DNA of 64,000 nt from positions 616,882 to 680,881 of the forward strand of contig CAJNDT010003824.1 of assembly GCA_905221615.1 (NCBI GenBank). The letters run 5' to 3'. Under the pieces are notes generated by a model. The model was not told where the DNA came from. It did not search any database and saw only the letters and a list, made by a program, of their open reading frames with translations. Shown here piece after piece: positions 52,452 to 63,380 of the stretch. This stretch comes from Symbiodinium sp. CCMP2592 (lineage: Eukaryota; Sar; Dinophyceae; Suessiales; Symbiodiniaceae). The position numbers were made by a program, and so were the translations under genes. Position 1 is the stretch's first letter, and every line of letters begins with the position of its first letter.

Positions 52452-55400
52452 TTGTTTGTTTATTTATTTATTGATTTAATGGTGTATAATTCATATACAG
52501 TTGTATATAGCAATATACAGTTATATATAATTATATATATATAGTTATCTCAAACTATATATATATATATAATAGAGGACACTCAAAATGAAGCCCCAGC
52601 TAACGGCATTTTTTCAAGAAGCCGCGAAGGTGAGGCGGATTCTTCCGGCTCACTCTGTGGAGATCCCGGGTAGGTCCGGCCGTCGCCGTGCAGTCGTGCT
52701 GCAGGAGTTTGATTTGCTGCAGGTCCTGCATCTGGGCTCCTGCTATGGAGTTGGGTTTGAGTTGCCAATGATCCGCGAATGTACTCGCATTCTTTTAACC
52801 CACAGATACATGATGCATGCCTTGCCAAAACTCGGCCTAAACCCGAAACCCTACAATCCTACACCCTAAGCAAGAGCTCAGGCAGAAACCCTGTGCCCCG
52901 TACCCTACGATCATAAGCGCTTCAACCCCCCAGAACCCTACAACTTATAGCCGTAAACAAATTCCCAGGCATAGAAGTTTCCGGTTCTCTCGATATTCCT
53001 GGCCCTTCTCCGATCCGGGGGGCCGGCCGAGACAGTATTGGGAGATTTTTGCCTGCACTTTGCTCTTGCTGCAGCTCCTGCGCCGCGGCGCTTGTTGGGA
53101 GTTTACATTTCCGGCTGTAGGGCCTGTAGGGCTTGCTTTCAGCCTTATTGGGCTTTGGGATAATATAGGGTTGTTCGGCTCTTGCTACACAAACTGTTCT
53201 TTCCGCGCTGTAACCTCAGCTGAGTTCCCAGGTACGTATGCTTCCAGACCAGTTTCATCACTTTCGAAGACTACCAGGATCAAGGTTACTGGGAGTTGAA
53301 GCTGGCTTTGCTTGCGGTGGACGTCTTTTGGGTCATCGATCTGGGGATCAACTTTACCACCGGCTACCGAGATGCTACACACGTCCTCCACAGCAGTGCC
53401 CGCTCAAATGCACGTCGCTACCTCCAGCATCTCAACGGCAGTCCTGTGAGCTGCGGACCCACAAAGATAGAACAATAGAGCCTACCCCCATAGAGGTATT
53501 AAATCCAAAGCTTAAGATTCTACTGTGTTTTTGTTAGCCCCAAAACCAAACCACCAACAACCGTGTCGAGAAAGGTCTGGATTCACCTTTGACCTGCTGG
53601 CTACCCTACCCTCGCTCCTCCTACACGTGCTCCTGGGCTCTTCTGTGTTTTCATGAGCTGAAGCTAACTTACCAAAGTACTGTCTTAAAGAGTGAAGCTC
53701 CTTAACACCGTATAACCTGGACCCCAAAAGTATTTAGAATAACAGCGTTTTAATGGTATTGGGCCATTATTTTACCTACTTCGTGGTGTTTAGGAAGTCA
53801 GTGTAGTCCGGCAACTTTGTCTGAAAAGGTATCATAAAGTTGGGGCCCCGAGCCCTCAAATTACGCACTTACTTCACACCGAGCATCACCGAGCCCTAGG
53901 TATCTCAATTTGTTTAAGCTCTCACCCCGACCCTAAAACCCAGAACCCGAGAACCCTAAATTCCTAAAGCCCGCAAAATCCTGAGACACCAGATCCCAAA
54001 ACGCTGAACGCCTTAAATCTGTAAGACTGCAGCCCTCAAGCCCTAAACACCCTAAAGCCCTAAAGCCGAAAGGGTTTGAAACCCTACAACCCTCACCTAA
54101 GCCCTAAAGCCCCAAGAAAGCCTTTCCTAGTCGTAGACTAGGAAGCCTTTAACCTCTTTGGGGTAGTATAACCCCTATATAACCCCTACATAATCAAAAA
54201 GGCTAACCTTAAGTTCCCCGCGATGCCCGACAAGTAGGCTTACCTGGAGCCCAAAAGCACGTAGAATAATAGCCTTTTACAGGTTTTAGGCCATTATTCT
54301 ACCTACTTTGGGGGGTCAGGTAAAGCCCAACAAAACCCCGAGGCTCCTGGTGGTCGACCCGCCAACCTACGGCTTCTGGCCCCTCAGGCCCACCCGGCCA
54401 CGACAACAGCCGAAGCGCGGGTTTAGCGGCTCTAGAGCTAAAGACGGTTTAGGGGTTTAGGGGTTGAGGGTTCAGGGATTTAGGGCTTTAGGGTTTAGGG
54501 GTTGATGGTTGATGATTTAGGGATTTAGAGGTTTAGGGTTCAGGGGTGAGGGGGTGGCTTCAGAGTTTTAGGGGTTTAGGCTCTACGGTTTTGGGGGTTT
54601 GGGTTTTTGGGCTTCTAGGCTTTGGGGCAAGTTTGAGAGCTTACTTTCGGGTTTGCGGGCCCGCCGGGGATTGAATCCTGAGACCCCGAAAACCCGAAAG
54701 GAAGCAAGAGGTCAGGGTTTAGGGGTTTAGGGTTTAGTGTTTATAGAGACTGTTAAGGGTTTGGGTGCCAATAAGATTTCGAGAGCGGTTAGGGTTTCTT
54801 GGCGTTCTTCTGGTTGGCTCTTAGGACTTTAACTTTTTGGGATTCTATATGAACTATCATAAGGAGGCCAAAAGTTTACCTTTTAGGAGGGGATCAGAAG
54901 TCAGCTAAGGTTTAGTGTGGATAGTTTCAGCTGTTGGTGTAATCTCTCATCGCTAGGCCGGGCCAAAGCCAAAGGTGCTTCATAATAACTCAGTAGAACT
55001 CGAAAACCTACCTTAAACCCGAAACCCTAGCCCCTACATCCTAAAACCCTGATCCCAAAACCTGACCCATTTGAATTGGCACTGCAGGCCTGAAGCTGGG
55101 ATTTGAAGCTAAGTTACAACAGTAAGGAGATCCAATCGTTTGCTATGGATCCCTGTCACGTCAACTTAGGTTCCACACAATAATTCCGGTTCCAACGGTA
55201 AGACCCCAGTAACCACCCAGGCCTCTTGGGCCCACAGGGACTTCGAAGACACCCCCGAGGCTTCCCAGCCCGACACCCACAGGTCCAGGGATGAAAACTG
55301 ACAGGGCTAAAGGCTTACCCCATAGTAGTTCCTTGTTTTGGTTCTTTTTAGAATCCCACAAGGCCCAAACAGGAACTACTATGGGGCCTGTGGGTAGACG

Positions 55401-58400
55401 CTTTAGTCTTAAGGGTGGAGGCTTCAATCAGGTGTTAAGGGTTCGGGATTTGATGGTTTCAAGATTATGGGTTCAGGGCTTAGCGGTTAAACCGGCTTCC
55501 AATAATTTTGAGAATCTGAGCGAGCGGTTCTGTGTGGGCTCGTGTCACACGCTACACTGTAGAAGCGTGACTTCGACGTTCATACTGCCCCTTCGGCTTC
55601 CTCTAAGGCCTCGATATCAGGCTATTTCTTGGAAACCCTCTTAAATTTAAGGGAATCCCTGAAAGAAAGAGGAGCCAAGTTCTGATCATTAAGGCTCCCG
55701 TTTCGGAACTGTGAGGTTGGCAGGTCTTACTCCTCTGGTACGCGCGATCCGCTTCCGTGGGGCCTACACGCTGCTCAGCCGGTTGGAAGCCAACATGACC
55801 CCTGGCTTGCAATTTGCGAGTTTCCGAAAATAGGGGACCCTAATATGGTACCTTACAAAGTAGGATCCTTATTATGAGGACCCCAAAATGAGGTACTCCC
55901 TAATTTTCGGAAACTCCCATTGGGCTGCCGGGTTCTCTCTTTTCGCCTTTCCCCAATCTCTGGTTTATTCACTCGCCGTCCGGTTTGGATCGGCTCAGTA
56001 TGTTGATGCAAGATCTTGTGCTGTATTGCTGGGTTGCGACTCTGTGCTGTAATGTGCCGTCAATTTGCTGTTTCATTGCAGTCTATGGGATTGTAGTATG
56101 AACTCTCATGGCGTTTTTGTCATATTTGATTCGCTGGAGCAAGTGTTTTTCCATGGTCGTATCAGACGGTGGTTGGTAGGTAAGTAAGCGAGCCGGTAAA
56201 TAGGTATATGGGTGGCTGGGTGTGGGTGAACAGGTGATCGGGGTCGGTCGGTGGGTCGGTCAGCCTGCCTTTGTGGTTTGCCCGTCTGTCTGTCTGCCCG
56301 TCCGTCTGTCTGCCTGTCTGTCCGAGTGTGTGTGTGTGTGTGTGTGTACGTACTGTATGCATGTATGTATGTATGTACCTATGTATGTACGCATGAGCGA
56401 TAATGCATGCACATGTGTGCTTATGTGTGCCTGTGCATATGCAAACGCTATCATACTCGATTTTGCGTGCTTGGTGTTGATCGCCTCAGGAAATCCTCGG
56501 TGGTTTCCTCGGCCTGGTGGCTTTTCCAGCTGTTCATGCTTCCCATTGTGTTCTCGCACCTCTCCGCCTGTGCCTAGCTTCATTCCGCGAAGATCCTTTG
56601 GGTTTGGGTTTCAGGGTAACCCTCGAACAAGCCATCTTCCTGAGTCCCGGGTGTAATGCATGGAAAGAGAAATTCGCGCGACCCGTAGACTTGAAACTAT
56701 GCTAGTCCCTGGGCTCCTTGTTTGAATAAGTACGGTATACTATACCGTACCCTAGCTCTTTTCTATCTAATTTGGCCCTATACTAAACCCTTGCAGCAAC
56801 ACTGTTAACGGGACCCGCAAGGAAAGCAGCCTTATACCAAACATGGAGGCCATTACTTGACTTGACACCCAGTCTTTATTTTGCAAAACTCTCCGTAAAT
56901 CCCTGTATCTAAATCCTAAAGCGACATCTTGAGAGGGTGCCATGACACCAGTGCAGCTTCTATAACACTATAAGGGCTCACATACAAGAAGGGTTCCATG
57001 AGGGTTACTATAAGGGCTACCACACGGGTTACCATAAGTGCAGGTATGATAACGTTGTTCCAGAAGAAGCTGTATAGGGTTACCGAGATGGGAGGCATCC
57101 AGTAGGAAATCCTTGTGCAGCGTTTGTCCAACAAACCCGAACAGTCCCTAAGCCTTCAATTTTGACAACACACTAAGCTCAAAGCCCACAAGCTCACCTC
57201 AGTCACTGAAACCTTAAGCCCCAACAATACCGTACGCACCGGGATGTCCACTCGATTATAAGCTGCCGTAAACCCTGAAGCGATAAACCCCAACATCCCA
57301 TGCCGTAGACCCCAAATCCAAAGCCTCTTCTCAAAGGGACCCTAGCGCCCTCCGCGTCGCAAACAATGGACTTACACCCGAAGCTGCTGACAAAGACCCT
57401 GAGACTTGAAACACCACCAAACGCCGCTAAACCTCAAGTCCGAAAACCTCAACCCTCCCTGCAAAAAAAGCAGCCAGAAACCCGAAACCCTAAACCACAA
57501 AACTTGAACAGAGTATTCATGAAACCTTTATAGAACCTTCAAACGACCCCCAAATCCTTCATGGGGGGATCAATAGTAGAGGTGCCTTATGGTCCCTCGG
57601 CCACAGCAACCTGGAAGCCGACCCAGACACACCCAGCTGGATCAAACTGGGCCTGGACATCTCCAACGCACCTTGGAGTATCAGGGGTTTAGGGTTTAGG
57701 GTTTGGGAGTATTCATTTCAAGGGCTCCTTTAAAGGCTTCTGCAAAAAAAGCCGTCCTGTAACAGGCTCCTTTAACGGATTCGTTGAACAAAGGCTCCTC
57801 TGAAGGAGCTTTGTAGTACCTTGCAAAGGTTGTTTTGACGGCTTCGGGGCCTCTGAAGAGTCCCTTTAAACAAGGGCTCGATGAGGGTTCTATATGGGTT
57901 CAGGATTCTATAACTATAAGGGTTCACGGAGGGGTCGGAATACAAAAGTAAGAACATCTTCGGAATAAAAAGTGAGGACATACCCTTATAGTCCTTGTAT
58001 ACTTTTGCGATAATAGACCCCAACGACTTATTGAAAGTATTGAAGCATTCGATACTGGACAGTGAGGGTTCCCCCGAAGGGTTTCTGCAAGATTCTGCAA
58101 GGGTTGTTCTGTAAAGGTCTCAGGACATCTCCAACGAGCGTGGGATTTGGGGCTTGTGGCGCTTACTGGCTTTGTGTCTGAGGTTGGGAGGGTTTAAGGC
58201 TCTGTAGAGTTTATCTATAAGGTTGTTGGGGTTAGGGTTTAGGCTTTCCCAACCCCTGAAGTTCCTGAAGTGCTTGCACACATCTCTGAGTTTTGCGAAC
58301 AAGAAGTCTGCAGCCCGTATCTCGGCGTTAGGTTTGTTTCTGGTAACAGGCTTATTCGAGACGATGTTACCTTGTTTATTGTAGTATTATTGCGCAATAC

Positions 58401-61400
58401 ACCCGCCAAATCTTTATTCTAGTCACTCATCCCCCTGCATTACATCATTTCAACCGCAGGTATTCATTAAACAAAGGTCGTTCACCAGAACCTTCCATGG
58501 GTATAGCAGAAATCGAGGAGCACCAGCAAGCACCACTTGTCATGCTTGCATTCTAGACCTAGGTCAATTTGTCCATTCCACCGCCCTCGAACCTACCGAA
58601 GCTTTGGAGATCGTTTCTGCTATCCCGTGAAACCCTCCCCCCAGCCCAAAACCCCTGAACCGCAGAGCGTGCAGGCCATCTCCGGCCTTGCACCGTAAGG
58701 GTTTAGGGGCTTTTTGGGGGTTTCTGTGCCCCAAACCACTCTTAGCCAAACCGTGGACTGGCCTCAAACCAACAGTCCTAAGTCCTCCACCTTGTGAAGA
58801 AACCCCGACACCCTGAACCCTACAGTTGAGGATATAAATCCTGCATTACCTTAAGGACTCTAAACTATGGGAATTATGGTCTATTCCTTATTATGGGTCA
58901 TGCAGGATTTATATCATCAACCGTATGTAAGCCCTAAGCCTTATGAAACCCTAAACCCTCAACGCCACATTCGAGGAGCCCGGCGCTCTGCAAGCCGTAC
59001 CATTAGGAGCACGGATTTGGTGCGTACGGGCGGAGGGTTTGGGATTTGGTACAGTTGAGAGCAGGGTTTAGAGCTTGTCGGGCTCTGTTGGCTTGCAGCT
59101 GTTGGCGTAGAGCACTCAATTTTTCGAGTTTGTGGAAAGTTTGGGCGTTCGGTTTGGGTATACGCAGTTGTCAGACAGACTGATGAGATTGTTTGCGGGC
59201 GTGGAGGTTCGAGCTTTGAGGCCTCCAGCGTTCAGGCTTTAACGCGACTCGGGTCGTGGGCTGCGTATGAAGGTTTTGCTTTATTTTGGCTTTTCGGATT
59301 TCGGATGGCGAGGAGAATCATCAGGCTCGAAGCTGGGTCCCGACAACCCTAAACCCTGAAATTGGGATGTCTTCGAAAGTCCCAGCAGCTTTTCCTTTAG
59401 GGCATCCACGGTCGGAACAGGCCCCGGGCCCATCATTCTGCCTAGCCATGTCCTCAGAGCACAGTTTACTTTTTAGGGCAGGGTTGATGTGAACCACAGT
59501 GCAAAAGTCGATTCCATGCCTGCTCAGTTTTGCAGCAGCTCCAGTATAAACCAGAGATCCGATGCTTTTCGCTGTCTTGCAAGCCCCTTCCGTTGCTGGG
59601 AGTACATCGAAGATCCATGTTGTATGGATCCTTAGAACAGGTCCCGAACTTCAAGCGACAAGGAAATGAGTGCCCGAAGTCCTTCAGAAGAGACAAGCAC
59701 ACAAGCAAGCTAGGGACTTAGTGTACAAGTGATCTGAAAGCCATGATCATACGTGCCTCTTTGTACGAGTGGTCTGAGAACCCAGATCACACGGTTGTCG
59801 TTGTGCATTTGAAGGTCCTTAAGGACGAAATGAACCCCAAAAGGGTTTAAGGTTCAGATACCATTATAGGAATTCATAGTATATGGGTAGAGGGCCCCTA
59901 CTTTTAAGGGTCATTTGGTCCTTCAGGGTCGTGTCACGGCTTTTTTAGGTTTCGGGTTTACCGGGCTGAGGTCGTTAAGGTTGGCCCTGAAAGCGGGTCT
60001 TGATTCCGATATCTCGACCAGGAGAGCGCTACACCACGGCCATGTATTTTGCAATCACGGTGATGTCCACCGTGGGGCTGGGTGACATCAGCATGAGCCT
60101 GTCGAACGAAAGGGCTCTGCTGTGTGTCGTCATGGCTACCACCAGCTTGGTCGTAGGTGTCGCAGTGAATGGAGTCTCGACGATCGTGTCCAAGCTCAGC
60201 GAAAGAACGGCAGCGAACATGGAACAGCTGGCAAAGGTCTCGAAGTTCCTAAAGGTTTACAGAGTTCCCAGAGAGCTGCAGTCACGGGTTCACGACTATT
60301 TGCTGCAAGTCTTCGAGAATCGGGAACGCGAAGAGACCAAGTCCATGCTGATGGGTTGGCTGAAGAAGTCGGAAGTCCTTCGGACGAAAGTGAATTTGGC
60401 TTTGACAGGAACTTGCTTGGTCCAGCACCGCTGGCTGAAGCTGCTTCCCACTGAAGTCCTGGCAAGCGTCTGTGACCTCTGTGACATGCAGTTTCATCCT
60501 CCTCATCAAGAGCTCATTACCGAAGGAGCCATGGTTAAGAGTAGTATTATAGTATTATACCAGTATTTTTATTATACCATTGTAGTATTATACCATTATA
60601 GTAGTATAGCATTATAGTATTACAGTTTCATCAACGAAGGAGCCATGGTGAAGAGCTGTTTTCACATCCGAAGCGGCTCGGTACAAACACGCAATCGACT
60701 GGGGCTGCAAGCTTGGGCAGCAACATCTGGCGATGATGCCGAGGACACTGATGCAAATAGTTGAAGGTAGACATGCCCCTGATACTTCTGAATCAGAACC
60801 TAAACTGCGCAGGAGAGCGATGAGATCCAGAAGGAAATCGAGGCGGCTGACGCAGCAAGTCCGGATGCGAGACTGCAAGGAGGAGCCTTCATCGGAGAGT
60901 TTCGGCTCTTCTTGGGGTCCAGCCGCAGCTTGAAGACGGTGACCTGCCTTTCCTTTTGCGAGCTCATTTCCATCGACGTGTCAAAGTTCGAGTCCTTGAT
61001 GAGCGAAGCGATGCCCGAGCTCTTCGATATGCTCGTGATCTATGCTGCAATCGACCACGATTGTCCCAAGGCCATGCTCCACTGCTTGGAGCAGCACGGC
61101 ATGTCTCCGGAGATGCCGCTGCTCTTCGGTGAGGGTGTGCTTCACCACTGCGCAAAGGTGAACGCCGCAGCCTGCGCAGAGCATTTGATCCGGGCCCTCG
61201 GCGGAGATGCTGCCCAGGTACAGGATCAAGATGGCATGACGCCAGCACAGCTGGCAGCAGCCCTGAAGCACAAGAAGGTTTTTTGGGCCATGATCCAGGG
61301 CAGCAGAAGCACCGGTGTGACAGAGGCCGACGTGTTGCCCAGAGAAGACAGCCAAGCGATCACGCCGTCGGCTTGGGCGGATCGAGATGAGGAGCCTTAC

Positions 61401-62105
61401 ACGATGGCAGCGGTCCAGCAGCTGTTTGCTGCTTGCAGCCGAAATGGCCTCGCTGCTTCTGCGGGAGAAAGCTCCAAGGGTATGGAGGAGTTGGTGGAAG
61501 AGCTGAACACATGCCAAAGTGATCTTCTGGTCATGAATGTCCGGGGCGGGATGCAACAAACACTGCTGCGGCGGGTGAGGTTGGTAAGGCTTCGCTTGCT
61601 GGCCGTCATCGACGACAACGTTCATGTGTTGGTAGAGCTCCAGTCAGACGCTTGGCTGAGGGCACGGGATCAGAAATTGGGGAAGCTCCCATACCGGCGC
61701 ATGCAGGAGAATGAAACTGAGGAGGAGGCTACGAACAAGCTGATGCAGGAGCTGGGCATCTCGGCACATCTTCTGGAGGAGAAGATGGTGGTGCCCATCG
61801 CGAAGTCATGCTATGTCGAGACCAGGACGTCCATGTCGTATCCAGGCTTGGAGACTGAATACATTGTCTACGCATCGACGTGGAAGGTCCGAGCACAAGC
61901 ACTAGACAAGACGGCGGAGATCGGGTTGCCTCTTGGTGAGCCTTTCACAAAGGAGTTCTGCACATCTACCTTCCGCATGGTCAGCAGGCAGTTCTTTTGG
62001 CCTGTTCTCCTCAACTTCGCGCCGGCGAACCAGGCCCCGGGTGCACAGTCGGAGAGTTTCAGGGGGCATCCGATGCCTCATGAGGAACCCGACAATGGAA
62101 CCTAG
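49449..62105 (+). CDS. Multi-exon CNG/EAG-type cation channel with C-terminal ankyrin-like and Nudix-like parts
   Basis: Recognised exons, in order, are N-terminal pieces (about 49449-49514, 50319-50640), a first transmembrane exon (53232-53426), a voltage-sensor-end exon (55724-55810), a tentative S5 exon (about 56531-56578), pore to C-linker (60022-60525), a short cyclic-nucleotide-domain exon (60640-60680) and a long last exon (60813-62105). The order matches the plant Shaker/EAG/CNG channel layout: S1-S6, C-linker, CNB domain, then ankyrin as in AKT-type channels. It would sit in a membrane and conduct cations. Introns are rich in CCCTAAA repeats and MITEs. Exons for S3 and part of S4, and a full CNB domain, were not found, so they are missed or lost. 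Joining all pieces into one gene is inference. Confidence 0.65.
49790..49892. mobile_element. Palindromic element family 3
   Basis: The left arm GCCCCATAGTAGTTCCTTTT and right arm AAAAAGGAACTACTATAAAG form an inverted repeat. The same arms recur at 55309-55402. Confidence 0.7.
50886..50935. repeat. Interstitial telomere-like repeat
   Basis: There are near-consecutive CCCTAAA units, the plant- and dinoflagellate-type telomere motif, inside a channel intron. Similar clusters lie at 49520-49595, 51955-52080, 54440-54560 and 57685-57710. Confidence 0.75.
51123..51345 (+). CDS. Candidate acidic exon of the channel N-terminus
   Basis: After TTCAAAG the frame reads [20 protein letters not shown] and [20 protein letters not shown] up to a stop at 51343. 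Composition is that of a disordered acidic segment. No paralogue is available, so this is tentative. Confidence 0.35.
51715..51800. repeat. Head-to-head telomere-like repeats
   Basis: CCCTAAACCCTAAACCCC is followed directly by GATTTAGGGTTTAGGGTG. The motif orientation flips at about 51762 and the two halves can form a hairpin. Confidence 0.8.
52210..52380 (+). CDS. Candidate basic exon of the channel
   Basis: ATG at 52211 opens [20 protein letters not shown] and [20 protein letters not shown] before the TA-rich tract. A basic amphipathic segment before S1 is plausible; evidence is only the open frame and position. Confidence 0.3.
52382..52572. repeat. (TA)n and AT-rich tract
   Basis: Long TA dinucleotide runs at 52382-52447 and 52559-52572 flank TTTGTTTGTTTATTTATTTA and several TATATAGC-type variants. 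Confidence 0.9.
52588..52740 (+). CDS. Candidate pre-S1 exon of the channel
   Basis: The frame [20 protein letters not shown] continues with [20 protein letters not shown]. It lies just upstream of the S1-S2 exon and has a helix-rich, partly basic character. No firm splice borders are seen. Confidence 0.35.
53232..53426 (+). CDS. Channel exon with S1-S2 type segments
   Basis: After a TTCCCAG acceptor the frame reads [20 protein letters not shown], then [20 protein letters not shown]. The pattern VDVFWxIDxxINFxTGY is a hallmark of the S2 region in EAG/CNG/plant Shaker-type channels. The exon ends near CTACCTCCAG. Confidence 0.7.
53427..55723. other. Channel intron region, repeat-filled
   Basis: It contains two copies of palindromic family 4 (53718-53787 and 54250-54314; arms CCCAAAAG...GTAGAATAAT and ATTATTCTACCTACTTTGGG), telomere-like repeats (54440-54560, 54710-54740) and palindromic family 3. 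An S3-S4 exon should lie here but I do not see one. Confidence 0.5.
55309..55402. mobile_element. Palindromic element family 3, second copy
   Basis: CCCCATAGTAGTTCCTTGTT and AACAGGAACTACTATGGGGC form long inverted arms, extended by TA near both ends. Confidence 0.8.
55724..55810 (+). CDS. Channel exon, end of voltage sensor
   Basis: After a GGCAG acceptor the frame is [20 protein letters not shown] followed by EANMTPGLQ. Regularly spaced Arg in a hydrophobic helix followed by a helical linker fits S4 and the S4-S5 linker. It ends directly at a family 2 MITE. Confidence 0.5.
55816..55918. mobile_element. MITE family 2 next to a channel exon
   Basis: The arms are GCGAGTTTCCGAAAATAGGG and CCTAATTTTCGGAAACTCCC. 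The inner text GGTACCTTAC...GGATCC matches the copies at 45.5 and 49.0 kb. Confidence 0.85.
56265..56400. repeat. Compound microsatellite
   Basis: (GTCT)n-like, then (GT)n, then (GTAT)n units occupy a channel intron. Confidence 0.9.
56531..56578 (+). CDS. Tentative S5 exon of the channel
   Basis: After CTTTTCCAG the frame reads [15 protein letters not shown], a hydrophobic helix with His and Cys placed as in the HxxAC motif of EAG/CNG S5 segments. A TAG follows, so the exon would have to end just before it. Confidence 0.4.
56580..60021. other. Channel intron region before the pore exon
   Basis: It contains scattered CCCTAAA repeats, a 19-bp palindrome TACGGTATACTATACCGTA near 56731, a palindromic element at 58827-58917 (arms GATATAAATCCTGCAT and complement) and another at 59821-59923 (arms AAGGAC.AAATGA and complement). 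No exon is supported. Confidence 0.5.
60022..60525 (+). CDS. Channel exon: pore, S6 and C-linker
   Basis: After GACCAG the frame reads [20 protein letters not shown], then [20 protein letters not shown] and [27 protein letters not shown] is a K+-type selectivity filter with Leu where Tyr or Phe is usual. S6 follows, then a C-linker ([40 protein letters not shown]) and the first strand of the cyclic-nucleotide domain (HQELITEG). The exon ends CGAAG before a GA-type donor. Confidence 0.88.
60526..60639 (+). other. 114-nt GA-AG intron candidate with 20-nt flanking repeats
   Basis: CGAAGGAGCCATGGT.AAGAG occurs at 60521-60541 and 60635-60655. Between them is a TAGTATTATA-rich stretch with in-frame stops. 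Splicing AAG|GAG...AAG|GAG restores [17 protein letters not shown], a normal cyclic-nucleotide-domain run. Confidence 0.75.
60640..60680 (+). CDS. Channel exon, part of the cyclic-nucleotide domain
   Basis: [13 protein letters not shown] fits the second and third strands of a CNB fold. A GTACAA donor follows. Downstream frame soon meets a stop, supporting an intron to 60812. Confidence 0.6.
60813..62105 (+). CDS. Last channel exon: CNB end, ankyrin-like, Nudix-like region
   Basis: The exon is 431 codons including the stop. It starts after CTGCGCAG with [40 protein letters not shown] resembles the phosphate-binding end of a CNB domain (residues about 25-45). An ankyrin-like part follows (about 105-165, [20 protein letters not shown] and [20 protein letters not shown]). 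Residues about 250-370 contain [20 protein letters not shown] and [20 protein letters not shown]. The latter resembles a Nudix box, but the catalytic Arg-Glu and one Glu are replaced by Asn-Lys and Gln, so hydrolysis is unlikely. The protein ends HEEPDNGT. Confidence 0.75.
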   Translation, partial: ESDEIQKEIEAADAASPDARLQGGAFIGEFRLFLGSSRSLKTVTCLSFCELISIDVSKFESLMSEAMPELFDMLVIYAAIDHDCPKAMLHCLEQHGMSPEMPLLFGEGVLHHCAKVNAAACAEHLIRALGGDAAQVQDQDGMTPAQLAAALKHKKVFWAMIQGSRSTGVTEADVLPREDSQAITPSAWADRDEEPYTMAAVQQLFAACSRNGLAASAGESSKGMEELVEELNTCQSDLLVMNVRGGMQQTLLRRVRLVRLRLLAVIDDNVHVLVELQSDAWLRARDQKLGKLPYRRMQENETEEEATNKLMQELGISAHLLEEKMVVPIAKSCYVETRTSMSYPGLETEYIVYASTWKVRAQALDKTAEIGLPLGEPFTKEFCTSTFRMVSRQFFWPVLLNFAPANQAPGAQSESFRGHPMPHEEPDNGT

Positions 62106-63380
62106 ATCTCCCAGCAGTGCTTTTTTTGCATTTTTTTCATTTCGGGGTCTCCATGCAAAAACCGATAAATAGTTATTGGTGGAAAGGGCACATTTATTGT
62201 TAAGCGGCCACTGGGAAACCTAGGAACGGTCAGCTTGAACAACGTGAAATCATTCTTCGGCTACTGACATTACGGTTTTCTAGTACCAACAGTCTGCAAA
62301 GCAGCGTTGGAAGCTTTGTATGAAAGCCCCTAGATAGTTTTTGTACTATGGATAAGGATTGCCTTTGACACATAGACTCATAGTATAACTGTCATCCGAT
62401 ACATGAAACGCTGGTTATCCAAATCCGTCTGAGAGCGAGAATTCGTTTCTCGTTTGAAATGAGCTCTCAGCTAGCCCAGGGATCCAGTCACAAGTCGGCT
62501 AGACAATAGGTACTGGGCCTTGGTTACATGGGTACTGGGTCACAATGATGTATGCTTGAAGATCACGAACATCCCTTTGCTTCAGTAACTGGAGCCCTAG
62601 GGGCAGCCAGCTCTGGGATGGCTTCAGAAAGGCCGTCAGACTTACCCGGCTGGCTTTTACATGAGCTGTTGCTTGGTGCAGTCGTGTACTGTGCACTGTA
62701 AGTGAAGCTATCTCCTACTTTCATCTCGATTCCTCCCTCCCTGTGGTAGTCTGAGTTTAAGGATCCTGCTATGACATGGTCAGAGACCCTAGGTTTTGCA
62801 AAACGAGGGCAGGACAAGACGTTTTGCAGCCCGGATTTCTTCCGTCACCATCCGAAGCTGACGCTTCTGAGGTGACCCCCCGCGGGTGCACTCGTAGAAA
62901 GCGGAGGAGTGTGTGAGCCAGAAAAGACCGAGTTTGATGGGGTTCCACACGTTCTAGGAGGTTACTACGGTATTGGGGTGCAGTGTAGAACATGCGCATC
63001 GAAATCCCCACAACCGGCTTCGGGTTGCTACACATGACCAAGTGCCTCCTCAGCCTCTTAGCCATAGCCAGAGTAATTCGGTGTCATAGAGTCGAGGAGC
63101 TTTCAATTCCAGACCCAGGAGCCGAACGGAGAGCCTCAGCCCTTTGCTTTGCATTTACTCAGGCTTTTTCAAGCTTTCTGGAGACCTCTGGAAGCCTTCA
63201 AATGAGCCACCAAAGGTCGGCAGCGCTGAGGGTAGGGAAGCTATCAGCTATCGGCAAGAACTGCACTCGCTTGGTGAAATTGGTTCGAGGCCGGTTGCGC
63301 AGCCCCCACGCCCTGGCTGAGCGTGAATATTGGATCATGTGCCAGATTGGCAAGCATTTCATGCTTCTAATATGGAATTA
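62106..63380. other. Spacer after the channel gene
   Basis: It is of mixed composition with no paralogue in the window. An open frame at 62992-63381 encodes 129 residues without recognisable domains; an overlapping minus-strand frame is equally open. I support neither. Confidence 0.45.

Noticed and set aside
56222..56656. Cys/Val-rich frame over the microsatellite
   Set aside because: Its sequence comes from GT and GTCT repeats; only the short S5-like piece at 56531-56578 has independent support, in another frame.
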